This document shows, piece after piece, positions 25,387-32,283 of a DNA stretch of 33,391 nt (position 1 is its first letter; every line of letters starts with the position of its first letter). Made by a program: the position numbers and the translations under genes. The stretch spans positions 1 through 33,391 of the forward strand of contig CAJSZQ010000037.1 of assembly GCA_910574185.1 (NCBI GenBank), given 5' to 3'. This stretch comes from Lachnospiraceae bacterium (GTDB lineage Bacteria; Bacillota; Clostridia; Lachnospirales; Lachnospiraceae). Under the pieces are notes generated by a model. It saw only the letters and a list, made by a program, of their open reading frames with translations, ran no database searches and was not told the DNA's origin.

Positions 25387-25568
25387 GCGGATTGAATCAG
25401 GAGCAGGTCTCTGAGCAGACGGAGTAACATTCCATTGAACTATCAGCTAACGCAGACTAAGCCGCTCAGGAAAGCCTTCGCGCCTAAGTCTGCATAAGCT
25501 GCTATTTCAATTCCATGAAAAGCACTCCTGGATTGTCTGCTCAGAGACCAGCTCCTGATTCAACCCGC
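25387..25568. repeat. 182-bp imperfect inverted repeat (large hairpin or MITE-like element)
   Basis: The left arm starts GCGGATTGAATCAGGAGC and the reverse complement of the right end reads GCGGGTTGAATCAGGAGC. Pairing continues inward through GGTCTCTGAGCAGAC, GGAGT, AGCT and GCAGACT blocks to a loop near 25465-25483. No ORF spans it. It may be a miniature transposable element or a structured intergenic repeat. Type not recognised. Confidence 0.8.
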
Positions 25569-25605
25569 TGTATACCAAATGACCTGTGACCTGTAACCAT
25601 AAAAT

Positions 25606-25619
25606 TGTGTAAATACACA
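25606..25619. promoter_or_regulatory. Palindromic operator candidate, upstream copy
   Basis: TGTGTAAATACACA, a perfect 6+2+6 palindrome about 18 nt upstream of the -35 element of the DUF4143 ATPase gene. A near-copy lies at 25681-25694. Confidence 0.55.
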
Positions 25620-25636
25620 TAAAATAGCAATTGATG

Positions 25637-25665
25637 TTGACTTAAAAATTATTTAGTGATACGAT
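25637..25665 (+). promoter_or_regulatory. Promoter of the AAA_14/DUF4143 ATPase gene
   Basis: TTGACT (25637-25642), 17-nt spacer, TACGAT (25660-25665) with an extended TGA. A nearby GATAAT (25663-25668) is an alternative -10 with a longer spacer. It lies between two matching palindromes. Confidence 0.55.
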
Positions 25666-25680
25666 AATATTACTTGGAAA

Positions 25681-25694
25681 TGTGTTAATACACA
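25681..25694. promoter_or_regulatory. Palindromic operator candidate, leader copy
   Basis: TGTGTTAATACACA, one base different from the copy at 25606-25619 and 75 nt away start to start. It lies in the expected leader, about 18 nt before the ATG, where a bound repressor would block transcription. Confidence 0.55.
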
Positions 25695-25712
25695 AAAATA
25701 AGGAGCGAAAGC

Positions 25713-26966
25713 ATGGAGATTAAAAGAGATTTTTATCTTGAACAGTTAAAAATAAGAAAAGATAACGGAATGATCAAAATTATTACGGGAATCAGAAGAT
25801 GCGGAAAATCTTTCCTGTTATTTGTGCTATATAAGAAATATTTATTGGAAAGTGGAGTGGATAGTAACCACATCATTGAGATAGCACTAGATGGAATTGA
25901 AAATGAGGAGTTGAGAGATCCAAAAAGATGTTATCAGTATATCAAGAATGTAATGAAGGACGAAGGGAAATATTATTTGTTTTTGGATGAAGTGCAGTTT
26001 ATGCCCAGATTTGAAGAAGTACTGAACAGTCTGCTTCGCATAAGTAATATTGATGTATATATAATCGGAAGCAACTCTAAATTTTTATCCAGCGATATTA
26101 TAACTGAGTTTAGGGGCAGAGGTGATGAAATTAGAATTTATCCTTTGTCCTTTGCTGAATTTTACGCAGTTTTTGACAGGGATTATGATGATGCGTGGAA
26201 TGAATATATAATATATGGCGGACTTCCGCAAGTGGTACAATTTTCAGTGGAACGTCAAAAGGCAGAGTATCTGAAAAATATTTTTGCAAATGTTTATCTC
26301 AAGGATGTAGTTGAGCGAAACAAGATTCAGAATGTGGATGAGATTGGAACTTTAGTGAATATACTTGCTTCTGCCATAGGAGCGCCTACAAATCCGACAA
26401 AAATATCACATACATTCAAATCAGAATGTGGTATCAATTATAGCAACAAAACTATTTCCAACCATATTGATTATTTAACACAAAGTTTTCTGATCTCTAA
26501 AGCCAGTCGATACGATATTAAAGGTAGAAAATATGTGGGTGCAAATCTAAAATATTACTTTACGGATGTAGGACTTAGAAATGCCAGATTGAATTTTAGA
26601 CAACAGGAGCCTATTCATATTATGGAGAACATTGTTTATAATGAGTTACTTGTACGAGGTTATAATGTGGATGTTGGTATTGTAGAAGTGTATGCAAAGA
26701 GTAGCGAAGGAAAAACCATTCGTAAGCAGTTGGAGGTTGATTTTGTAGTAAATCAGAGCAGTCAGAGATATTACATTCAGGTAGCTTATGATATGGCTTC
26801 TGAGGAAAAGCAGATACAAGAGCTTAATTCACTTCGAAATATTCCAGATTCATTCAAGAAGATTGTTATCGTGAATGGTACAAAAAAGCCGTGGAGAAAT
26901 GATGAGGGATTTGTGATTATGGGGATGAAATATTTCCTTCTCAATGCGGATAGTTTGGAGTTTTAA
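25713..26966 (+). CDS. AAA_14/DUF4143 ATPase
   Basis: A 417-aa P-loop protein. Walker A is GIRRCGKS (26-33), Walker B YYLFLDEVQ (87-95), followed by VYIIGSNSKFLSS and the FRGRG arginine-finger-like stretch, all typical of AAA_14. The C-terminal DUF4143 region (about 200-400) includes YFTDVGLRNA and a nuclease-like EVDFVV patch. Such proteins are common in gut anaerobes and their job is unproven; a DNA-linked or stress role is often guessed. AAGGAG is 8 nt before the ATG. It appears intact and has its own promoter with twin palindromes. Confidence 0.9.
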   Translation: MEIKRDFYLEQLKIRKDNGMIKIITGIRRCGKSFLLFVLYKKYLLESGVDSNHIIEIALDGIENEELRDPKRCYQYIKNVMKDEGKYYLFLDEVQFMPRFEEVLNSLLRISNIDVYIIGSNSKFLSSDIITEFRGRGDEIRIYPLSFAEFYAVFDRDYDDAWNEYIIYGGLPQVVQFSVERQKAEYLKNIFANVYLKDVVERNKIQNVDEIGTLVNILASAIGAPTNPTKISHTFKSECGINYSNKTISNHIDYLTQSFLISKASRYDIKGRKYVGANLKYYFTDVGLRNARLNFRQQEPIHIMENIVYNELLVRGYNVDVGIVEVYAKSSEGKTIRKQLEVDFVVNQSSQRYYIQVAYDMASEEKQIQELNSLRNIPDSFKKIVIVNGTKKPWRNDEGFVIMGMKYFLLNADSLEF

Positions 26967-26968
26967 TA

Positions 26969-27360
26969 AGAGACTGGTTCCTGAATAACGATATCTTGAC
27001 TTTGGTGATCCGGCAGAAAATTACTTCCGATCAAGAGTGTTTCCGGAAGATTTTATAGACAGCAAAGAAGTACTGGGAAATGTAGTCCGGTATTTCGCAT
27101 CCTTTGGTGAAGCGATTCGTGATTTTACTGTTGAAGAATTTTGTCAGGAAGATGAAAGGGATGCGGGAAAAAGCTATAAGATTAATGATTTTCATAAAAT
27201 GGCAGACAATCAGGAGAGGGAATTAATTCCATTGAAACTGGAACCAAGTGGTACTCTAAAGATGTTTGCACTCTATCCATCCTTAAAAGATGTGCTGGTG
27301 GATCACGGGGGTACATTGTTTCTTGATGAATTAAATTGTTTCATTATGGGGAAAAGGTGA
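26969..27360 (+). pseudogene. Internal fragment of a second AAA-family ATPase
   Basis: Frame one from 26969 reads RDWFLNNDILTLVIRQKITS then DQECF; a shift near 27030 continues as PEDFIDSKEVLGNVVRYFAS. The piece runs to GGTLFLDELN, a Walker B of AAA_21/RecF-like ATPases, then ends in an unrelated CFIMGKR. The Walker A region, the start and the C-terminal third are missing, so it cannot be a working ATPase. It follows the intact DUF4143 gene by 2 nt. Confidence 0.7.
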
Positions 27361-27682
27361 AGGCTTATCCAAGGAACCTGGCAAGGAATATAATAGTCTG
27401 TTAAGATTGGTCCAAGAAGCAGAGATGACGGTCGGGAGACCCAAATTAGAAAGAATAATTAAACAGTACCAGATATGGAATATGCACCCTCTAAATTGTA
27501 TGCAAAATTAATGGAAATGCCGTGGAAGGATATATATTTACTACTTCGTTTGTTGATAGATATCCACAATGCCATACAGATGCTCCAGGGGGAGAAATGG
27601 AGGGCGAAGCGGAATCATCCGGCCTTACATCTAACGAAGCAGCCCGCCCGATAGCTGCACAACATTTCTTTTCCAATCCTCA
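27361..27682 (+). other. Stretch with two short protein-like frames, no clear gene
   Basis: One frame runs to a stop at 27511 and reads GLSKEPGKEYNSLLRLVQEA, EMTVGRPKLERIIKQYQ. A second, from ATG 27475 to stop 27654 (59 aa), reads MEYAPSKLYAKLMEMPWKDI, YLLLRLLIDIHNAIQMLQG. Neither has a ribosome binding site or a family I recognise. Given the broken genes on both sides they are probably further remnants; the 59-aa frame is the better candidate for a small gene. Confidence 0.3.
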
Positions 27683-27892
27683 CAAGGAAGTAAGAAATCC
27701 TTTGTCAGTACAGTTGTCCCGTATCAGTTCCCGTTCCTGCAAATGGGGCTGTTCCTCTTTGTGCTGTTTGGCATGGAGGTAATCCTGTCAGTCTGGATGG
27801 TACGCAGGCAGAAAAAACAATCCCTGGTAGAACAGATGCGGGCGATGGAGGGATTGATAGATTTTTATTCAGCATTTCACAGCAACAGATAA
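27683..27892 (+). pseudogene. C-terminal tail of an FtsX-type ABC transporter permease
   Basis: The frame reads QGSKKSFVSTVVPYQFPFLQ, MGLFLFVLFGMEVILSVWMV, RRQKKQSLVEQMRAME: the last transmembrane helix and basic tail of FtsX/BceB-like permeases, which in clostridia serve peptide-antibiotic export or sensing. Nothing of the rest of the protein or its ATPase is nearby. The stop is TAA 27890-27892. Confidence 0.6.
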
Positions 27893-27906
27893 ACATTTCA
27901 CAGCAA
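27873..27906. repeat. 13-nt tandem direct repeat
   Basis: CATTTCACAGCAA occurs at 27873-27885 and 27894-27906, a 21-nt period, straddling the stop codon of the permease remnant. It may record a short duplication at a junction. Confidence 0.6.
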
Positions 27907-27911
27907 TCAAA

Positions 27912-27940
27912 TTGTTTTGGCATTTCCGACAGGCTATAAT
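27912..27940 (+). promoter_or_regulatory. Promoter candidate for the small-protein cluster
   Basis: TTGTTT (27912-27917), 17-nt spacer, TATAAT (27935-27940). A GACAG...CTGTC dyad (27928-27952) overlaps the -10. It could drive the run of small genes from 28166 on. Confidence 0.5.
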
Positions 27941-27953
27941 AAAATATCTGTCT

Positions 27954-28106
27954 ATGGCAGCGGCAAAAGCTAAACTTCTTATACTGCGTGGTCTGCTTTG
28001 GATATCTGACGGAAAGAATGGAAACAGGAAAAGCTGTTTCTTTGGCATAACCGCCGTTGTGATAGGAATCATCATGTTCATAACTGTGTTTTTACAGGTT
28101 CTGTAA
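27954..28106 (+). CDS. Possible 50-aa small membrane protein
   Basis: From ATG 27954 the frame reads MAAAKAKLLILRGLLWISDG and ends with a membrane helix FFGITAVVIGIIMFITVFLQ. There is no ribosome binding site, and the ATG lies only a few bases after the expected transcription start, so it would be nearly leaderless. It may be a remnant; the C-terminal helix is the main reason to list it. Confidence 0.3.
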   Translation: MAAAKAKLLILRGLLWISDGKNGNRKSCFFGITAVVIGIIMFITVFLQVL

Positions 28107-28165
28107 AGCGGGATATAGATTCAGAAGGTTCTGAATTTATGTAATTATTAGAGAGGAGAATGGCA

Positions 28166-28372
28166 ATGAGTAAATACAACGCTTTGTGGGAATATGTGCA
28201 GAAAAGTGGAAAAGAATCATTTCAGTTGACCTTTGAGGAGATTCAGAAGATTGCGGGGGTGCCGATTGACCACTCATTCCTGAAATACAAAAAAGAATTG
28301 GCGGACTATGGTTATCAGGTCGGGAAAATATCTATGAAAGAGCAGACGGTATGTTTCCATAAGGTTGACTGA
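28166..28372 (+). CDS. DUF7662-like small protein
   Basis: A 68-aa soluble protein: MSKYNALWEYVQKSGKESFQ, LTFEEIQKIAGVPIDHSFLK, YKKELADYGYQVGKISMKEQ. The LTFEEI...G..IDHSFL...E pattern matches small DUF7662 proteins that often sit beside regulators or toxin-like genes; function unknown. Start chosen at ATG 28166 because AGGAG is 7 nt upstream; ATG 28160 is too near it. Confidence 0.75.
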   Translation: MSKYNALWEYVQKSGKESFQLTFEEIQKIAGVPIDHSFLKYKKELADYGYQVGKISMKEQTVCFHKVD

Positions 28373-28430
28373 CAATTTCCGTGTTGTTAAAACATGAACA
28401 TAGGAACAAGGAATGCAGGAGGAACGCAAA

Positions 28431-28667
28431 ATGGACTTATGGGAAAAATTCGGGATGAGCGAAGGGATTGCCGAACTTTGGCAGGAACTGGGGATCAGCG
28501 CAGGAACGGCAATTGTTGTTTTGATTGCATTGTATTTTGTAATCAAATGGGCTGTTAAAAACGGGATGATGGAAGCCTATAAGAAGATAGAAGAAAAGAA
28601 AGCACAGCACAATTTAAAAGAAGATAAAACCGTCAGCGATTTAAAGCCAGGAAATGAAGAATCCTGA
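28431..28667 (+). CDS. DUF6019-like small membrane protein
   Basis: A 78-aa protein with a short N-terminal amphipathic part (MDLWEKFGMSEGIAELWQEL), one membrane helix (about 25-42, GTAIVVLIALYFVIKWAV) and a charged C-terminus. The arrangement and the FVIKWAVKNGMMEAYKKI stretch match small DUF6019 proteins of Lachnospiraceae; no function is known. AGGAGGAA is 6 nt before ATG 28431; the upstream in-frame ATG at 28413 overlaps the ribosome binding site. It overlaps the next small ORF by 14 nt. Confidence 0.72.
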   Translation: MDLWEKFGMSEGIAELWQELGISAGTAIVVLIALYFVIKWAVKNGMMEAYKKIEEKKAQHNLKEDKTVSDLKPGNEES

Positions 28668-28806
28668 GTTATATGATATGCAATCGGCGCCATGGCACAC
28701 AGGCATTTTGTATTATGGTATATTTACGATAGATTTTTTGATAATAGCCATTATCATAAAGCTGTTCTTTTGGAGAAAGTTAAAACAGAAAAAGGAAGAG
28801 GAATGA
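28654..28806 (+). CDS. 50-aa single-helix membrane protein
   Basis: A short gene reading MKNPELYDMQSAPWHTGILY, YGIFTIDFLIIAIIIKLFFW, RKLKQKKEEE. The helix (about 18-40) and basic/acidic tail give a clear N-out, C-in membrane peptide. The ATG lies within the end of the upstream gene, suggesting coupled translation, and the CPBP gene begins 15 nt after the stop. No family recognised. Confidence 0.6.
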   Translation: MKNPELYDMQSAPWHTGILYYGIFTIDFLIIAIIIKLFFWRKLKQKKEEE

Positions 28807-28820
28807 AAAGAGGTAACTGA

Positions 28821-29663
28821 ATGGGAAGAAACATAAAATGCAAACCAGATCATTTGTGCATTGCAATATTCACGCTTTGTTTGTCTGTGAGGTTTGCAGA
28901 ATATTTTCTGATTGAAACAGATAAAACGGCTATTGGAGAAAATGTGCTTCATAAAGTAGTTGGAATTATCTTATTGGGATTGGTATTAAAAAGGGTAAAT
29001 CTTTCATGGAGCGATATTGGATTTCATAGAAACAGTTTTGTAAGCGGTATTTTGAAAGGATTGTTATTGGGAAGCTTTTGCTTTATTATTTCATATGGTT
29101 TGGAATTAGCAATTTTAACTTTGCAAGGCAATCCTGCACATTTAGAAATGTATATCAGCAGTTTTTCGTTAACGGGCTCTCAAATAAATCATACGGATTT
29201 CGTTTTCTTTCTGTTATGCGTACTATTCAATGTTATCAATGTATGGATGGAGGAGGGGGTTTTTCGCGGTTTGTTTCTGAAAACGCTCTCTGAAACAAAG
29301 TCATTTATGAAAGCGAATTATACTGCCGCATTTTTGTTTGGTGCTTGGCACATTGTAATGCCAATCAGAAGCTATATAAATGGTGAAATGTCATTCGCGG
29401 CAATGCTTCTAATGGGTATCGGTTATATGATTCTTTCCGGGATTATGGGAATCAAATGGGGGCTTCTTTACCGCATAACAGGAAATCTATGGGCAGGGCT
29501 TGGCGACCATTTATTCAATAATACCGTTGTTACAAACATGCTGCATGTCGTTTCGCTAACTGGCGCAGACGAATTACAAATTGTCCGGATTATGGCTGCA
29601 CAAATTATTTCCTTTGCATTTGTGTTGGTAATTCATACTTATCGAACTACTAGAGTTCGATAA
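28821..29663 (+). CDS. CPBP-family intramembrane metalloprotease
   Basis: A 280-aa membrane protein with about seven or eight helices. The catalytic motifs of the CAAX-protease/bacteriocin-processing family are all visible: EEGVFRG (Glu144, Glu145, Arg149), FGAWH (His177) and GDHLFNN (His230, Asn234 region). Family members act in prenyl-protein processing in eukaryotes and in bacteriocin self-immunity in lactic acid bacteria; here the substrate is unknown. AAAGAGGTAACTG precedes the ATG. It follows three small genes in one direction and may be their operon partner. Confidence 0.88.
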   Translation: MGRNIKCKPDHLCIAIFTLCLSVRFAEYFLIETDKTAIGENVLHKVVGIILLGLVLKRVNLSWSDIGFHRNSFVSGILKGLLLGSFCFIISYGLELAILTLQGNPAHLEMYISSFSLTGSQINHTDFVFFLLCVLFNVINVWMEEGVFRGLFLKTLSETKSFMKANYTAAFLFGAWHIVMPIRSYINGEMSFAAMLLMGIGYMILSGIMGIKWGLLYRITGNLWAGLGDHLFNNTVVTNMLHVVSLTGADELQIVRIMAAQIISFAFVLVIHTYRTTRVR

Positions 29664-29724
29664 GGTATTATTGCAGGAACAGAAGCGGAAATAGACGGAA
29701 GTTTGGAGGGAATGCTTTAAACGC

Positions 29725-29967
29725 TTGAATTCAAGCGCCAGTATTTACTTTTATCACAAAGGATTAATGAAATATGTTGGCGTTATGTTAAAAGGCAAAA
29801 TGGAAGTCTTGACAGACCAGGAAACTAAAAACATGATTTGGGAAAAGGGCGATACAATGTTTTACAAAAAAGGTGTAACCAACCCAGATTATTGTGTTTT
29901 AAAGTTTACTGCTGCAAGTGGCAGATATTATTGCGATTTGAAAACAGAAAATTTTGATATTAAGTAG
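29725..29967 (+). pseudogene. C-terminal half of a pyridoxamine-5'-phosphate-oxidase-like protein
   Basis: The frame reads NSSASIYFYHKGLMKYVGVM, LKGKMEVLTDQETKNMIWEK, GDTMFYKKGVTNPDYCVLKF, then TAASGRYYCDLKTENF. This matches from memory the second half of small split-barrel flavin-binding (PNPOx-like) proteins of about 140 aa. The first half is missing; sequence upstream of 29725 is unrelated and contains stops. The only possible start is TTG 29725 without a ribosome binding site. Confidence 0.65.
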
Positions 29968-30008
29968 CTGCTAAATTTCCGTTGTGGGACAAAGGGAGGA
30001 AAGGTTCA

Positions 30009-30161
30009 TTGAACGATTTAAAAGAATTAGGGAAGCTGATGAAAGAGCATCCTGTCATTATTGTTGTAACATTGGCGGCGATGGCTGTAGGCGCAATTTT
30101 GGGAGCGGTCGCGTTTTATCAGGGGTGGTTAGGATCATGTAGGAATTGTGGAAAGCTGTGA
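30009..30161 (+). CDS. 50-aa small membrane protein with TTG start
   Basis: TTG at 30009 is preceded at 4-5 nt by GGGAGGAAAGG, a strong site, and opens MNDLKELGKLMKEHPVIIVV, TLAAMAVGAILGAVAFYQGW, LGSCRNCGKL. One glycine-rich membrane helix (about 15-38) is clear. The last ~9 residues look foreign: they come from the out-of-frame CHAP remnant that overlaps the 3' end, so the original protein probably ended near QGWLG. No family assigned. Confidence 0.55.
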   Translation: MNDLKELGKLMKEHPVIIVVTLAAMAVGAILGAVAFYQGWLGSCRNCGKL

Positions 30162-30270
30162 TGGAACGACGGTACATATGGTGGAAGGAAATAGTGGAGA
30201 TAGAGTGAAGCAGAATAGTTATTCAATCAATTCACCGTCTATTTTGGGATATGGATTTGTTTATAATTGA
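30133..30270 (+). pseudogene. C-terminal tail of a CHAP-domain peptidoglycan hydrolase
   Basis: The frame reads DHVGIVESCDGTTVHMVEGN then SGDRVKQNSYSINSPSILGY and GFVYN before TGA. DHVGIVE with its His, and the EGN(S) motif, are the second half of a CHAP amidase active site. The Cys-containing N-terminal part is absent, and the left end is fused into the small membrane protein gene. A real gene would need about 80 more codons upstream. Confidence 0.7.
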
Positions 30271-30275
30271 AAAAG

Positions 30276-30314
30276 AAATCCGCAGGTATTACATTGAACT
30301 GACCTGCGGATTTT
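30276..30314. terminator. Bidirectional terminator
   Basis: AAATCCGCAGGT (30276-30287) pairs perfectly with ACCTGCGGATTT (30302-30313) across a 14-nt loop. On the minus strand it is followed by CTTTTT, on the plus strand by a T-rich tail, so it ends lysR as well as the leftward cluster. Confidence 0.85.
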
Positions 30315-30326
30315 GAAAATATTTGT

Positions 30327-31205
30327 CTATTCTGCAAACTCCTGCATTTTCAGTAAGAATTTTTCGGCAGCTTTGGGAAATACTTGATATTTTTTCCAAA
30401 TAATATGCATTTCTTCCGTAAGTTCTGGTATCAAAGGGCGAAAACATAAATTACTATTATCTGTAATATTGATGATTTTATCGAAGCACAATGCATATCC
30501 CATTCCGTCCTTTACCATGAGAGAGCCATTAAACAGGAGATTATAGGTTCCTGTAATATTCAGTTCTTCAGGATTTTTACCCAGCCATTTTATTAGGGAG
30601 GATTTGCTGGAACGCTGCCGAGAGATAATGAGAGGCTTATCCCACAAATCTTCTGCTGTAATAACCTCTTTTTGAGCCAATTCTGCATCAGTACGCATGA
30701 GAATGCCCCAGGTATCTTTATATGGAACTTTTAATTTATGGTATTTGCTGGTATCTACTTCACCAAATACTAACCCGAAATCAATCAGTCCGCGATCAAG
30801 ATTTTCGAGGACACTGGCGCCGTCTCCACTTATAATGTGGAAATGGATATCAGGAAACTCTTCCTGCAATGCTCGTGCGGCGGATGTGAGAAAGCGGACA
30901 CCGTCAGTTTCGCCTGCGCCAAGTGTAATATCCCCGGTAAGATAGTCATTAGATAAAGTGATTTCGTTTTCTGTCTTTTTTACTAATTCCATGATTTCTT
31001 CAGCTCTTTTACGAAGGAGCATTCCCTCATCAGTCAAGGTAATACGACGATTGCCGCGAATCATCAATTGTGTACCCAATTCCTCTTCCATTTCTCTTAA
31101 TTGCCGCGAAAGTGTTGGCTGTGACAAATGAAGTGCTTCGGCAGCTCCTGAAATACTCTGTTCTCGTGTAACAGCCAGGAAATATTGTAAAACACGTAAT
31201 TCCAT
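30327..31205 (-). CDS. LysR-family transcriptional regulator
   Basis: A 292-aa regulator with the N-terminal LysR winged helix (MELRVLQYFLAVTREQSISG, AAEALHLSQPTLSRQLREME) and a C-terminal substrate-binding-like sensor domain (about 90-290, DITLGAGETDGVRFL onward). The frame is open further upstream, but GAGGTG is 7 nt before the ATG at 31205-31203 and homologues start here. Transcribed divergently from 31406. In related genomes such LysR genes often neighbour an alpha/beta hydrolase and an acetyltransferase; both are present downstream but broken. Inducer unknown. Confidence 0.93.
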   Translation of the reverse strand: MELRVLQYFLAVTREQSISGAAEALHLSQPTLSRQLREMEEELGTQLMIRGNRRITLTDEGMLLRKRAEEIMELVKKTENEITLSNDYLTGDITLGAGETDGVRFLTSAARALQEEFPDIHFHIISGDGASVLENLDRGLIDFGLVFGEVDTSKYHKLKVPYKDTWGILMRTDAELAQKEVITAEDLWDKPLIISRQRSSKSSLIKWLGKNPEELNITGTYNLLFNGSLMVKDGMGYALCFDKIINITDNSNLCFRPLIPELTEEMHIIWKKYQVFPKAAEKFLLKMQEFAE

Positions 31206-31269
31206 GAAATTCACCTCACAAATTAATATGTTAGAGTAAATTATCTTATCGAGCTTCAATAATGAAGAT

Positions 31270-31298
31270 ATTGTACCATGTTTTGATATGCCTATCAA
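31270..31298 (-). promoter_or_regulatory. lysR promoter
   Basis: On the minus strand: TTGATA (31298-31293), 17-nt spacer, TACAAT (31275-31270) with an extended TGG. The start would be near 31263, about 58 nt before the ATG. Confidence 0.7.
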
Positions 31299-31313
31299 GT
31301 ATGGAAGCATATC
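31285..31313. promoter_or_regulatory. LysR operator candidate (dyad)
   Basis: GATATGC (31285-31291) and GCATATC (31307-31313) form a perfect 7-bp inverted repeat with a 15-nt spacer. It covers the lysR -35 element and lies upstream of the divergent promoter, the usual place for LysR autoregulation and activation. Confidence 0.65.
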
Positions 31314-31325
31314 CGATATAAGTAT

Positions 31326-31354
31326 TTGCTGGAGAAAAAGAATAAAGTTAAAAT
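31326..31354 (+). promoter_or_regulatory. Divergent promoter candidate
   Basis: TTGCTG (31326-31331), 17-nt spacer, TAAAAT (31349-31354), with TATAAA a few bases later. It would drive the gene at 31406 and whatever follows, with the LysR dyad just upstream of its -35. Confidence 0.45.
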
Positions 31355-31405
31355 ATAAATATGAAATATAAAATGTTTTCGTGAATATGGAAGGGGAATA
31401 GCCGA

Positions 31406-31642
31406 ATGAAGAAAAGTAAAATAAAATCGGTAATTGAAAATTTAAAAGATGCAGGATGTAATAAAACAACGATAGAAAAATTTATAGTGTGCTTTGAAAA
31501 TAACAGAAAAGAGGAACAACTGGAAATATTAGAAAAACAACGAACAAATCTTTTGAATCGGGTTCATAAGGATGAAAAAAGAATTTCTTGTTTAGATTAT
31601 CTTGCTTACCAAATTAAGCGGGAAAATTGCTGTTGTAGATGA
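31406..31642 (+). CDS. Small helical protein of unknown function, probably altered C-terminus
   Basis: A 78-aa charged, helical protein: MKKSKIKSVIENLKDAGCNK, TTIEKFIVCFENNRKEEQLE, ILEKQRTNLLNRVHKDEKRI, SCLDYLAYQI. It resembles a conserved but uncharacterised short Lachnospiraceae protein found beside regulators. The last residues (KRENCCCR) are read through into a response-regulator remnant in another frame, so the native C-terminus may be lost. GGAAGGGGAAT lies ahead of the ATG. Confidence 0.65.
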   Translation: MKKSKIKSVIENLKDAGCNKTTIEKFIVCFENNRKEEQLEILEKQRTNLLNRVHKDEKRISCLDYLAYQIKRENCCCR

Positions 31643-32232
31643 TTCAAAAGAGGATGTACAGATCAGTTATCAGATACTTTTATGGAAGGGGCAAAAGAAG
31701 CCGGGCATCAAGTGGTAAAAGTGTTTGACAGATTGTATGCGGTCAGTAAAGAAGACCAATTGTTATGGTAACTGCCAAGAAAGAGGATATTGATAAGATT
31801 CGAGGCTTGGGATTAGGTGCAGATGATTATATTGTGAAACCTTTTAGTCCTGCTGAATTGGCAGCGAGAGTGAAATCTCATATTCAGATACATAAATTAT
31901 TGTTAGAACGGCAGGAGACAAAAGAAGAGACAGGTATTACATACGGAAAATTAACAGTATATCCAAAATCAAGAAGAGTGCTGATTAGTGGTGAGGAAGT
32001 GATTTTGGTGAACAAGGAATTTGAACTTTTATTGTTTTTAGCTGACAACCCGAACATTGTATTTTCAAAAGATACATTATTTGACCGTATTTGGGGTATG
32101 GACGCTATGGGAGATACCGCTACGGTAACGGTACATATTAACCGATTGAGGGATAAATTAGAAAAAGTCGATAAAGACTGTCAATTTATTGATACGGTGT
32201 GGGATGCAGGATACAGATTTACAGTACGTTAA
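31620..32232 (+). pseudogene. OmpR-family response regulator, frameshifted and internally deleted
   Basis: Three frames together make one response regulator. Frame one (from about 31620) gives GKIAVVDDSKEDVQISYQIL; after a shift near 31681 comes MEGAKEAGHQVVKVFDRLYA; then from 31765 MVTAKKEDIDKIRGLGLGAD, DYIVKPFSPAELAARVKSHI and a full winged-helix output domain ending WDAGYRFTVR. The stretch that should carry the phospho-acceptor Asp is missing. The last 155 codons alone could make a DNA-binding fragment, from an ATG without a ribosome binding site. No sensor kinase is present. Confidence 0.75.
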
Positions 32233-32283
32233 GGAGCAGGCAGGAAATAACCATTGAAGAAATAGAATAAGGGGGAAGATACA

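Noticed and set aside
25387..25568. CRISPR or riboswitch reading of the inverted repeat
   Set aside because: There are no regularly spaced repeats, and no known riboswitch core was recognised; the sequence is one long dyad.
27522..27782. 86-codon + strand frame
   Set aside because: It crosses the FtsX tail in another frame; the permease-like frame is the credible reading.
30697..30945. 82-codon + strand frame
   Set aside because: It is antisense to lysR and of biased Ser/Pro composition, a typical shadow of the real gene.
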